This document shows, in pieces, positions 11,896 through 19,754 of a DNA stretch of 48,343 bases. This DNA comes from Bacteroidota bacterium (GTDB lineage: Bacteria > Bacteroidota > Bacteroidia > Chitinophagales > Chitinophagaceae), in assembly GCA_029561305.1 (NCBI GenBank), contig JAKQJG010000043.1:1-48343 (forward strand), read 5' to 3'. A program made the position numbers and the translations under genes. The notes beneath the pieces were generated by a model that saw only the letters and a list, made by a program, of their open reading frames with translations, was not told the origin of the DNA and did no database searches. Each line of letters opens with the position of its first letter. The stretch's first letter is position 1.

Positions 11896-13563
11896 TTATA
11901 AAACCTTAAACTCATTTTCCAGCGTGGGGATTTCATCTTTAAATGAAAGAAGAAAACTTATGATGGCTTGCTTTTTTTCATTATCATTACAATACCTGTA
12001 CAATTCAAACAAGCTTTTCCTAATGTGTATAGAAGGATAAAATGACGTAAGAAGGGAAAGAATTTCACCGGCATACCGGCTGTAATTACCACCATCCGAA
12101 TTTTTCAATATGCTGAATACAATGGAATCAGGCATGTGCTGAAGGGCATTGATGCAAAGGACCGGCGCCTGCTTTCCTAAAAATAATTCCTCTATGAAGA
12201 ATAACCGTTTTGTATCGCCGGCATTTGCTATTTGATTTAAATACTGCAGGCTGTCCGATAAGCTATTATTGTTACGCACAAATAAGCTGTATAAAGTGTC
12301 TTTCAGGCGGTATGAGAAATTGGGATACGTGTCTTTAATACCATAAGCAATATTAGCTAGACACAATTTTGCAGTATTACTGTTTTCCCGGTTATGCGTT
12401 AATTTTAAGATTGAATTGATCAGATCCCTGCTTTCAGTATATCCAAGACTGCTAACCTGTACCAGCATTTCCCTTAGCCAATCATTGTCGGAAATGTTGT
12501 CCAGTACAGAAGCTATAAAATCATGTGCGGATATTGAAATAGATTCTACAGCTCCCCTTGTAATAAGTCTCTTCAACTTGTCTGATCCCGTCTTGCTAAA
12601 GAGTTTCTCCAGGCGGAATATGCTATCAGGAAAATAATGGTATAGTGCTGCAACCTGGCAGATGTATTTTCTATCAGTTGGGGAAAGCTCGTCTGGCAAG
12701 TCATTTAATCCTTTCAATATCTCACCAAAAGACCTGTTGAAAATACAGCTGGCAATATTTAATTTTTTCCTTTCTGCTTTGCTTAGCGGTGTAAAAATTG
12801 TTTGTTCAATTAGGGGGTTGTCTGCAATACACAGGGAAGCAGCATTTTCTCCTGTGTCGGATTGCAGTTCGTGTAATGAAAATGTGGTTTCAACTTCAGA
12901 TAAAATCAGGTTGCCAAATTTTTGACGCTTTTTTTCATTGATACTTACCGTATGAAGGCAATTCTGTTTGTATGTAAGGACTGCGTCATACCTGTCCATT
13001 ATTGTCCTGGTACTTCGTAAATTTTCATTATCCGCCTTTTGTATTTGCCTAGTATAGGTTGCAGATTGTTTGTCGTTTTCTCTAAGCGAATAATTAGCCA
13101 CATAAAGCCCATCATAATAATTTTCTATTGCAGGTGTGCTTTTTTTTACACCGCTCTCTTTGAAAACTTGAATAAATGACAATATTTTTTTAAGAACAAA
13201 CACATGTTGGGTGCTGGTTGAATGGCAAGTGTAAAATTTATTGATGCCAACTGTTGTTAACTGCAAAGATGCCTTGATCGTATCCGGCGTGCCTGCACCC
13301 TGGTCATCACTATCTGAATAAATACATGTGATGCCGAGCCGCTCATCACCAGTGTACACGAAGAATAAAGTGCCTGTGGCTGAATACCGGGCTGTAGTAA
13401 AATGCGCCGGACTATCGCCGCCCCGGAATGATGAAGCATTTTCTGCAATATGCTGTTGCAGCGAAAAAGCATACTGCCTTACTGTGGGCTGTTGCGCATA
13501 AGCCCTCAGGCAACCCAAAAGTAAAATGCTTATACAATAAAAGGCATCGATAACCTGGCGCAT
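11896..13563 (-). CDS. Exported protein of unknown function, alpha-helical C-terminal half
   Basis: I do not recognise a family. The start chosen is ATG 13563, which gives 555 residues and a clear signal peptide (MRQVIDAF... ending RAYAQ). An upstream in-frame TTG at 13581 would overlap the preceding stop codon and adds only six residues. The N-terminal half looks beta-rich. Residues from about 270 on are rich in Leu/Ser/Asn helices with repeated patterns such as KLKRLITRGAVESI and LINSILKLTHNR, suggestive of HEAT-like solenoid repeats. It is the last gene of the lipase operon, 11 bases after the preceding stop. No T9SS tail and no transmembrane segment beyond the signal are visible, so the product is probably periplasmic. 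Confidence 0.75.
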   Translation of the reverse strand: MRQVIDAFYCISILLLGCLRAYAQQPTVRQYAFSLQQHIAENASSFRGGDSPAHFTTARYSATGTLFFVYTGDERLGITCIYSDSDDQGAGTPDTIKASLQLTTVGINKFYTCHSTSTQHVFVLKKILSFIQVFKESGVKKSTPAIENYYDGLYVANYSLRENDKQSATYTRQIQKADNENLRSTRTIMDRYDAVLTYKQNCLHTVSINEKKRQKFGNLILSEVETTFSLHELQSDTGENAASLCIADNPLIEQTIFTPLSKAERKKLNIASCIFNRSFGEILKGLNDLPDELSPTDRKYICQVAALYHYFPDSIFRLEKLFSKTGSDKLKRLITRGAVESISISAHDFIASVLDNISDNDWLREMLVQVSSLGYTESRDLINSILKLTHNRENSNTAKLCLANIAYGIKDTYPNFSYRLKDTLYSLFVRNNNSLSDSLQYLNQIANAGDTKRLFFIEELFLGKQAPVLCINALQHMPDSIVFSILKNSDGGNYSRYAGEILSLLTSFYPSIHIRKSLFELYRYCNDNEKKQAIISFLLSFKDEIPTLENEFKVL

Positions 13564-13574
13564 GGTGATTAATC

Positions 13575-15119
13575 TTACCAATTTAGCTTTTTACTTAAGT
13601 CTTCGTCTGCCAATACGTGCTGGAATTGTAGAGCACTGCCTGTATTAAAGATATCATTTTCCTGCCTGAAAAGATCCCAGCAGTTTACATCGAGACCCTG
13701 CAAAATAATATTGTTGCACCTAAACCGGGGATACTGTGTAAAAGTGTACAACCTTCCCTTAAGCAACCTTAAATCAAAGCCCTGGTATACATCATTTAGT
13801 AAACTGAGGCTTTTGTTTTGTATTGCCAGGCCCATATTGGCATTAAAACTGATACCTCCTTCAATCAACCGCAATTCGCCACCTACCCCGGCATCAATTG
13901 TATTGCCTATACCTTCTCCTACGGGGCCTGGCACTGCAATTTCAGTTATTGATGTTTCCATGTAAATGGATTGTGAAACCATTGGAGTGATAGCGCCATT
14001 AACACCCGTTTTACTGATGGCTACATCAAAATCAACTCCCACACCAGTGGCGTTTAGGTAGATATCAACAGGCATTACCGCATTCAATAAATAGGTAAAA
14101 AAATCTGCCGAACCAAGCAGTTTAGCACTGCTGTAAGTCTTGTTTTGCTTGTAGGTCACTTCATCCCCGTTCAGGTCCCTGTCATCATCAATAACTGTAG
14201 TACCCAGCACTGTTAGTTTCGCCTTTGCATGATGCTTTTTTTGGGAATTGCTCTGGCTTGTAAATTCGCCATTCAGTTCATAAGCATTTAAGTCTCCTAC
14301 ACCTGGCACGGCTATTTTTATGTTTGCCTGGAAGCCGATGGACATATTATTATCCGTTGTTTTCGCAGCGGTTTTCAAACCCGCTGCATCCCTGTTTGCC
14401 TCCTGGATATTGAATGGTTTGATTGTACCTTTTTGAAACTGTCTGCCGCTTACAGTAACACCGTATCCGGCCACTTTAAATTTCTGCTCAGGTAAGCCCT
14501 TTTCCTGATTGATTTCAATTACCGGGAGGCTGGCTGCATTTAAACGGATCGGCGTACTGGATACAGCCCCGGTCAAATTTAAATTTTTAACTGCACCGCT
14601 ATTTACCTTATCAAACCTCGTTGCTTTTGCTGTATTTGACAATAAGACCAACGGCCTTGCAGTAAGCACCCTGGGGGTGTTAGTAGCCTCTGACAACAAT
14701 ACTGCTTTTGAAATAACTGTTGATGCCGGTGTACCTGTTTGTGTAACACCAGCATCAGACAGCCGTTGTTCCACAGCATTAATTGTTGCCACGTATTTTG
14801 CCAAAGTCGTTTTCTTTCCATTTGGCAGTGTTACTATTTTTACGGCATCAGCAGCCTTCGCATTGGGCAAAAAAGCAGACATGGTATATGGCTTAAAAGG
14901 CTGCTTCACAGGTTTAGTCAACACAAATGTTTCTTTATTAAAAACTGGCTTTTGTATATTGCTTACCAGTGCCACACGATTAACAGCGGCAACCGGGGTT
15001 TGTGCAGTACCTTGCAACAGCACACGGTTGCTGTTTATTGTTGCAGGTGTCTTTGTTTGTGCCTTCGCAGCATCTATTAAGGATAACACCAAGAACATAT
15101 TTAAAAGTATTTTTTTCAT
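13575..15119 (-). CDS. Exported protein of unknown function (beta-rich, Ala/Thr/Val-rich N-terminal part)
   Basis: A 514-residue protein with a Sec signal peptide (MKKILLNMF... ending AAKAQ). Residues about 22-200 are low in charge and rich in Ala, Thr, Val and Lys with no globular signature. The remainder is beta-rich, with alternating segments such as FQANIKIAVPGVG and GVGVDFDVAIS, and an acidic DDDRDLNGDE stretch that could bind calcium. Four cysteines lie near the C-terminus (the FRCNN to VNCWD area holds two). No family is recognised. It is third in the operon, separated from the lipase gene by a strong 13-bp hairpin and followed after 11 bases by another exported unknown. Periplasmic or outer-membrane-associated location is inferred. 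Confidence 0.75.
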   Translation of the reverse strand: MKKILLNMFLVLSLIDAAKAQTKTPATINSNRVLLQGTAQTPVAAVNRVALVSNIQKPVFNKETFVLTKPVKQPFKPYTMSAFLPNAKAADAVKIVTLPNGKKTTLAKYVATINAVEQRLSDAGVTQTGTPASTVISKAVLLSEATNTPRVLTARPLVLLSNTAKATRFDKVNSGAVKNLNLTGAVSSTPIRLNAASLPVIEINQEKGLPEQKFKVAGYGVTVSGRQFQKGTIKPFNIQEANRDAAGLKTAAKTTDNNMSIGFQANIKIAVPGVGDLNAYELNGEFTSQSNSQKKHHAKAKLTVLGTTVIDDDRDLNGDEVTYKQNKTYSSAKLLGSADFFTYLLNAVMPVDIYLNATGVGVDFDVAISKTGVNGAITPMVSQSIYMETSITEIAVPGPVGEGIGNTIDAGVGGELRLIEGGISFNANMGLAIQNKSLSLLNDVYQGFDLRLLKGRLYTFTQYPRFRCNNIILQGLDVNCWDLFRQENDIFNTGSALQFQHVLADEDLSKKLNW

Positions 15120-15148
15120 AACTTTTTTTTAAATAGTGATTACCCCTG

Positions 15149-15185
15149 CAGGCAGCCAGTATTTTCATGTATTACTGGCTGCCTG
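15149..15185 (-). other. Strong intra-operon hairpin (13-bp perfect stem)
   Basis: CAGGCAGCCAGTA (15149-15161) and TACTGGCTGCCTG (15173-15185) are perfect reverse complements with an 11-base loop, placed just after the lipase stop codon. No T-run follows in the direction of transcription, so it is more likely an mRNA-stabilising or processing element that sets expression of the lipase above the downstream genes than a full terminator. Confidence 0.7.
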
Positions 15186-15197
15186 ACCAGGATAAGT

Positions 15198-17033
15198 TTA
15201 ATTTACTTTTTCCAAGATCCATATTTGGTTTGTGGCACCTTTTCTATATGGATTTTGCCGGACGCCACAACCTGCGTTGCCTGTATTAGCGTTATCTGCT
15301 TCCAATACTTTACCACTCCTTTCATTTTGAATAATATATTTATTAGTGGTTCCGATTTGATGGAAATACCAAATTTGGTTGTTGGGAACTATAGGTACGA
15401 AATGCTTATCATAAGTCTGTATTGCTGCATTATTAGCAGTTGACATATCTTTTACATCAAGCATTTTATCGGTATTTGGTACAATTACTTCTACACCATA
15501 TCCAAGACCATATTTTTTAATGTCAAATTTTTCGTTATTGCCGCTCGCGGTAAGCCCCCACAACATTACGTTACAGCTATTATTCGTGTAGCAACTACCA
15601 TTTACATTTAGATAACGACCACCTTTACCACATTTTATTTTATAAACGCCTTCACCATTTTTAAGCGCCGAACCTGCAAAGTTTTTTAATGCAGAAGCCA
15701 ATTTATTTACGTTGCTGCTAATGGCTGCGGTCACAATTTCTATCATACCATCTGTAATATCCAATAAACCTTCTGTCACTTGGCTTGGATTTACTGCCCG
15801 GTTAATATCAAAACCTGATGAGCATCCCATAAAGGCTGTAGTAGGCACAGGTAGTGGAACAGGGACTTTGGTTTTTTCTGTAGCCGTAAGTTGGCGATGT
15901 GCTGCCTGCATATACCAATGAGCATGATGAAAACACATCCCACCCATGCCAGCTCCACCAAGATCTGCAATAACTCCTGGTGCACTCAATGCAATCCTGG
16001 AAATATCTCCTGCAGGCCTTTCGGGTGCATCGTAAACCATTGCATCCAATGATGGGTAAAAAACCCTCGTACCCGTAGGTTTTAAATTAATGTTAGGAAC
16101 TGCCATCGCAAATACGGTAACCGGGTCATCAATAAAGTCAAAACGTTGTAATTTTTCCCTGTTACCCAATACAGTAATGAAATCGTTGTTAAAAGTAACA
16201 TCACCAACCTGGGGCGGAGCATAAACATATACGCCCTGAGGGATTATGTTATGTACTTTGGCCAGATAATAACTGAATAATTGCGCTTGTCCGGCACCAA
16301 GACTATGCCCGGTTATCCATACTTTTTTATTTCTACCTCCTAATGCCGCTATCCTTGCACACATTCTTTCTGCAATTTTTGTTATAGATATCCACATCCC
16401 CTGATGCACTCTTCCCTTAAACGGTGATTGAGTATTATTTACAGCGGCTGGATTAAACGTTATAGGCTGGAAATCTGTTAATAACCATTCACCGGCCTTA
16501 TAAACAACTGATCCAATATTGTTATTTTGTGCTACCCTGTCGGTACCCCTAAAGGTTACATAAATAGCTGTGGAGGTTGGTATAATAATAGCCTCAGGAT
16601 CGTAGCCATCAAACTGACCAGATGTTGGCTCAAACAACTCCATATCCGCACCGTTGTAGGAAGTAACACTGCTAAAAAAAGGGCTGGTGATTTTCCTGAA
16701 TTTTTCCATAAACAAACCACTATTCTGGTTTAAAGTATTAGCTTCATTGTCTATTTGGGATGGTGATTTTGTAGGCGTTTCAAACTCTATAATCCTGTCA
16801 GTATACACCGCAGTGGCCAGGTAGCTTAATAAATAAGCATTTAGGTCATTCCTTCCGGTAGCATTTACAGAAAAATTTGCATTAAATGTATTAGCTCCCT
16901 GACTGGTTCTCGGTAGCCCTATGGGTAAATTTCCGGTTACTGTAACTTGTGTTACTGTTCTTGGATTAACCTGTGCAGGTGATGAGCCGATATTAGCTAG
17001 GCTAATAGTTACTGCTACTAATAGTTTTTTCAT
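15198..17033 (-). CDS. Secreted class 3 lipase with C-terminal RICIN lectin domain
   Basis: A predicted esterase/lipase of 611 residues. The signal peptide spans residues 1-20. The alpha/beta-hydrolase core (about 60-380) has the oxyanion segment FRGT (161-164), the nucleophile elbow TGHSLGAGQ with Ser244, a candidate acid Asp in the DDPV segment (302-303) and a candidate base among His369, His370 and His372 (CFHHAHW). The family is lipase class 3, which hydrolyses acylglycerols. Residues about 455-611 form a beta-trefoil of the RICIN type, with repeats ending NEKFDI, NQIWYF and NQIWIL, the QxW signature, likely binding carbohydrate. No T9SS tail is present, so export past the periplasm is uncertain. 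It is second in a four-gene operon, 39 bases after an outer-membrane-like protein, and probably attacks acylated polymers or glycolipids. Confidence 0.88.
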   Translation of the reverse strand: MKKLLVAVTISLANIGSSPAQVNPRTVTQVTVTGNLPIGLPRTSQGANTFNANFSVNATGRNDLNAYLLSYLATAVYTDRIIEFETPTKSPSQIDNEANTLNQNSGLFMEKFRKITSPFFSSVTSYNGADMELFEPTSGQFDGYDPEAIIIPTSTAIYVTFRGTDRVAQNNNIGSVVYKAGEWLLTDFQPITFNPAAVNNTQSPFKGRVHQGMWISITKIAERMCARIAALGGRNKKVWITGHSLGAGQAQLFSYYLAKVHNIIPQGVYVYAPPQVGDVTFNNDFITVLGNREKLQRFDFIDDPVTVFAMAVPNINLKPTGTRVFYPSLDAMVYDAPERPAGDISRIALSAPGVIADLGGAGMGGMCFHHAHWYMQAAHRQLTATEKTKVPVPLPVPTTAFMGCSSGFDINRAVNPSQVTEGLLDITDGMIEIVTAAISSNVNKLASALKNFAGSALKNGEGVYKIKCGKGGRYLNVNGSCYTNNSCNVMLWGLTASGNNEKFDIKKYGLGYGVEVIVPNTDKMLDVKDMSTANNAAIQTYDKHFVPIVPNNQIWYFHQIGTTNKYIIQNERSGKVLEADNANTGNAGCGVRQNPYRKGATNQIWILEKVN

Positions 17034-17072
17034 TGTTATAGTTATTAAATTGTTACGAAAGTGTCATTCAGT

Positions 17073-18302
17073 CTACCGCATCATACAGCTAATATTAGCG
17101 ATCGGCAAAAACGAAACCGTTTTAAAATTGTTATCCAGCACACAACGCATACCATAGTTCAGTATCACATTGCGGCTGATACGCCAGTCGCCGCCAAAAT
17201 TGATGATGTAGGGATTTACCACATCCCACTTAACCGTACTCGTTACCACTGTTTTTCCGTCTGGCAGGGTCAGCACATCGTTCAATGCCTGTATGGGGGT
17301 TTTAAGTGATTTGGCTTCTCGGATAAATTCAGCAAAGAAGTTGTATACCGGTCCCCCGTAGCGGAAATTGATACCGAATGTAAAAAGCTTGTTGGCTGCA
17401 ATCGCCGTCTGGCTGGTCTCTTCGCCGCTGTTATCATCCCTCACGGTAAAGGTTAGCTCCTCTTCATAGAACGATGACCGTATTAAGCCGGATATTAAGC
17501 CACGCTTGCCAACGCCAAAGCCAAAGTTGAGCCAGAAGGCATTGCCCGTATTCCTGTTAAGGGCCAGTTTGCGAAGGGAACCTGCACTGTCTGTACTATA
17601 GCTGAATACTTTGCCAAATGCCACATCGATATAGGCAGCATTCCAGTTATTCACTGCAAACTGTGCTGCCTCATTTTGTATCGCGTCGTTTCTTCTGCTG
17701 TAAAAACTGGCGAGCTGTGTATCATTGCTTCTTAACTCCTCTTTTTTGGCCGCCAGTTCAGAAGGCTTTACAATACTGTCAAGGGCAAGCAGTATTTCCT
17801 TTTCTTTTTGTTTCAATTGCAGTAATTCTTCCTCAAAATTTTTCTGTATGGCATCATAAGCCCCCTGCATCATCAAAGGGTCCTTTTGTTTGTACAAATT
17901 CATTTTTAATGCACCGCCTATTCTTCGTTCATCTCTTTCACCCAAGGTAGTACCCAGCGACAGGTCAAGCGACGCCATCATCCGCTGAAAATTACTGGCC
18001 TGTTGGTATTTGGTTAAATTTTTCCTGTTGTAAAACATTTCCCAAATGGGTTGCGCCTGTATAGCAAGATTGGGATTTACCTTCCAGTTCCTTAATGACC
18101 AATCCACTTTAAAGTTTTTGATATCTGCTGTACGGGCTACCTGGCTGGGAGCAGCACCCAGTAAATCAAATAATGGAGAGGTAGGTATCGCCAGTTCTCT
18201 TGGTGCCAGCTTTTCCACAGCAGTTTCCTGTGCATGCAGATGGTTCTCAAAAGCTACTAAAATAAAAATCAATACAGGTATTGTAAAATAGCGTTTATTC
18301 AT
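17073..18302 (-). CDS. Outer-membrane-like protein of unknown function
   Basis: A 409-residue exported protein with a signal peptide ending HLHAQ. Residues about 145-225 are a charged helical stretch (LLQLKQKEKEILLALD...) with coiled-coil character. The flanks are amphipathic beta strands such as AFWLNFGFGVGKRGL, LFTFGINFRYGGP and NPYIINFGGDWRIS, which resemble transmembrane strands of an outer-membrane barrel. No family is recognised. It is the first gene of the operon that includes the lipase, with a good promoter 25 bases upstream, divergent from a LuxR-type regulator that may control it. It could be an anchor or porin for the lipase system; that is inference. Confidence 0.75.
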   Translation of the reverse strand: MNKRYFTIPVLIFILVAFENHLHAQETAVEKLAPRELAIPTSPLFDLLGAAPSQVARTADIKNFKVDWSLRNWKVNPNLAIQAQPIWEMFYNRKNLTKYQQASNFQRMMASLDLSLGTTLGERDERRIGGALKMNLYKQKDPLMMQGAYDAIQKNFEEELLQLKQKEKEILLALDSIVKPSELAAKKEELRSNDTQLASFYSRRNDAIQNEAAQFAVNNWNAAYIDVAFGKVFSYSTDSAGSLRKLALNRNTGNAFWLNFGFGVGKRGLISGLIRSSFYEEELTFTVRDDNSGEETSQTAIAANKLFTFGINFRYGGPVYNFFAEFIREAKSLKTPIQALNDVLTLPDGKTVVTSTVKWDVVNPYIINFGGDWRISRNVILNYGMRCVLDNNFKTVSFLPIANISCMMR

Positions 18303-18326
18303 AACTGATATTTTGACTTGATTTCA

Positions 18327-18357
18327 CAAATATGCAATTTGAAATCTTTACCCGCAA
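18327..18357 (-). promoter_or_regulatory. Predicted promoter of the lipase operon (TTG-N20-CATATTTG)
   Basis: On the minus strand CATATTTG (18327-18334) differs from TAnnTTTG only at the first base, with a TTG -33 element at 18355-18357 and a 20-base spacer. The predicted start lies about 18 bases above the first codon. Confidence 0.6.
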
Positions 18358-18364
18358 TCGCTAA

Positions 18365-18413
18365 TTATAGCTATAAGAAAAGGCAGACAAAACAACAGGA
18401 AACGGTATCGTTT
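18365..18413. promoter_or_regulatory. Two dyads between divergent promoters (candidate operators)
   Basis: TTATAGCTATAA (18365-18376) is a perfect 12-bp palindrome. AAACG-GTAT-CGTTT (18400-18413) is a 5+5 inverted repeat. Both lie between the lipase-operon promoter and the promoter of the divergent LuxR-type gene, so they are plausible regulator binding sites. Confidence 0.5.
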
Positions 18414-18438
18414 AAAATAGAGGTATAAAAACTGCTTC

Positions 18439-18446
18439 TACATTTG
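18439..18446 (+). promoter_or_regulatory. Predicted -7 element of the LuxR-type gene (TACATTTG)
   Basis: An exact TAnnTTTG match 24 bases before ATG 18470. It overlaps an in-frame GTG at 18446, which argues against that GTG being the start codon. No clear -33 element was seen at the usual spacing. Confidence 0.6.
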
Positions 18447-18469
18447 TGGCATTTACGATATTTTATATC

Positions 18470-18940
18470 ATGGATAAGACCTCCGAAAGAAAAAAACACA
18501 TACGGCCAGCGATATATATCAGACTGCTGAGTCCTGAAAAAGTTTACAAGTGGACGATGATACAATATGCCGAAAATATATGGGATGCAGAAGGCAGAAT
18601 AGCATATGGCTTAACGTTAGTAACCGATATCTCCCACATAAAAAAAGAAGGCGTGGCGATGATGAGTATCCTTGATAGTTACGAAGATCATTGCCAGCAT
18701 TTTTTTTGTACAGATGGAAAAGCGTTGCCCGACAGCAGCACCCAACTGCCTAAGTTAAGCAACCGGGAAATTGAAGTGCTCCGCTACCTGGCCGTTGGCA
18801 ACAGCAGCAAACAAATTGCAGCACAGCTCAATATTGCAGTCAAGACCATTGATAACCATCGCCAGAGCCTGTTAAAAAAGACAAATTCCAAATCAGCTGG
18901 AGAATTGGTAGCATATGGAATTAATATGGGATTTATTTGA
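18470..18940 (+). CDS. LuxR-type transcriptional regulator with degenerate PAS-like N-terminus
   Basis: A 156-residue DNA-binding regulator. The start is set at ATG 18470; an in-frame GTG at 18446 would add eight residues but lies in the promoter. Residues about 15-75 (QYAENIWDAEGRIAYGLTLV region) resemble the end of a PAS fold seen in Bacteroidota LuxR proteins, though much of the domain is missing. The C-terminal 65 residues are a GerE/LuxR helix-turn-helix (LSNREIEVLRYLAVGNSSKQ followed by IAAQLNIAVKTIDNH). There is no phospho-receiver domain, so it is not a classical response regulator. It is divergent from the lipase operon across two dyads, which suggests it controls that operon. It is followed by a low-complexity repeat tract. 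Confidence 0.88.
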   Translation: MDKTSERKKHIRPAIYIRLLSPEKVYKWTMIQYAENIWDAEGRIAYGLTLVTDISHIKKEGVAMMSILDSYEDHCQHFFCTDGKALPDSSTQLPKLSNREIEVLRYLAVGNSSKQIAAQLNIAVKTIDNHRQSLLKKTNSKSAGELVAYGINMGFI

Positions 18941-18945
18941 GAGGG

Positions 18946-19095
18946 GTTGGGAGTTACGGGTTACGGGTTTGATGTGTAAGGTTTAAAGTTTAAAGTTTAA
19001 AGTTTAGAGGTTTAGGGTTTAGGTTGCGGGTTAACGAGTTGCAGGTTGAGGGGTTTCGGGTTGAAGGGTTTGGGGTTAAGGATTTTTGATTTAGG
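18946..19095. repeat. GGGTT / AAAGTTT low-complexity intergenic tract
   Basis: About 150 bases of irregular 7-11-base units: several GGGTTACGGG/GGGTTGAAGG-like units surrounding a tract of four AAAGTTT-like heptamers (about 18980-19006). It separates the LuxR-type gene from the convergent response regulator. Strand composition is strongly G/T-biased. It resembles short dispersed repeats of Bacteroidota intergenic regions; genome copy number is not known. Confidence 0.7.
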
Positions 19096-19102
19096 GGAAT
19101 TA

Positions 19103-19729
19103 TTATACCAATCTTTGTTTGTGTGCCAAAGCAACCGCTTCGCCGAGGGAATGCACCTGTAGTTTTTCGTAAATCTTTTTTACATGGTTGTTCACAGTGA
19201 AATAACTGATGCCCATTTGGTCAGCAATCATTTTATAGCTTAAACCTTTGGATAAAAATTTCAGGGTTTCGGTTTCTTTGGTAGTGAGGTTATAAGGCAG
19301 TTGTGCCGGTTGTTCATTAAAATACCGCATTACTTTTAAAGCGATACTGGGGCTCATGCTGGCACCTCCGTTCATCACCTCATCTATACTTTGTGCAATT
19401 TGTGTAATGGAAGCCGTTTTTAAAATATAACCTTCCGCACCAGCCTGGATTGCTGCAAACACCTTGTCCTCATCATCAAAAGCTGTTTGCATGATCACTT
19501 TAATATGGGGATTGTTTTTTTTCACCATGCGTACACCATCAATGCCATCAGACACCGGCATTTCAATATCCATCAGGATCACATCAGGATTGGCAGCTAT
19601 CATATCCGCTTCAATATTGGCGCAGTTTTCAAAGCTGCCGGCAAACTCAATACCCGGTGTCAACTGCATAAAAGCTTCCAGGCTTTCCCGCCTGGCCTTG
19701 TTATCATCATAAACTGAAATACGTATCAT
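19103..19729 (-). CDS. NarL/FixJ-type response regulator (REC-LuxR)
   Basis: A 208-residue response regulator. Start ATG 19729 is chosen because MIRISVYDD aligns with the normal receiver N-terminus and lies 25 bases after the kinase stop; an upstream extension to 19792 would run into the kinase gene. The receiver domain (1 to about 120) has the acidic pair Asp8-Asp9, phospho-acceptor Asp54 in LMDIEMP and the conserved Lys in GYILKTAS. The C-terminal LuxR helix-turn-helix (about 142-208) has KETETLKFLSKGLSYKMIAD and the TVNNHVKKIYEKLQ recognition helix. It is the last gene of the signalling array and most likely the partner of the TPR kinase directly upstream. It is strongly similar to the second regulator of the array, suggesting duplication. 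Confidence 0.95.
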   Translation of the reverse strand: MIRISVYDDNKARRESLEAFMQLTPGIEFAGSFENCANIEADMIAANPDVILMDIEMPVSDGIDGVRMVKKNNPHIKVIMQTAFDDEDKVFAAIQAGAEGYILKTASITQIAQSIDEVMNGGASMSPSIALKVMRYFNEQPAQLPYNLTTKETETLKFLSKGLSYKMIADQMGISYFTVNNHVKKIYEKLQVHSLGEAVALAHKQRLV

Positions 19730-19754
19730 AGCATAAAAATAAGGGGTAAATGTT

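Noticed and set aside
14509-15132. Plus-strand open frame of 207 codons
   Set aside because: Antisense to the exported protein at 13575-15119, which has a clear signal peptide and operon context.
18446-18469. GTG 18446 as start of the LuxR-type gene
   Set aside because: The codon lies within the TACATTTG promoter element, so it would precede the transcription start; ATG 18470 fits better.
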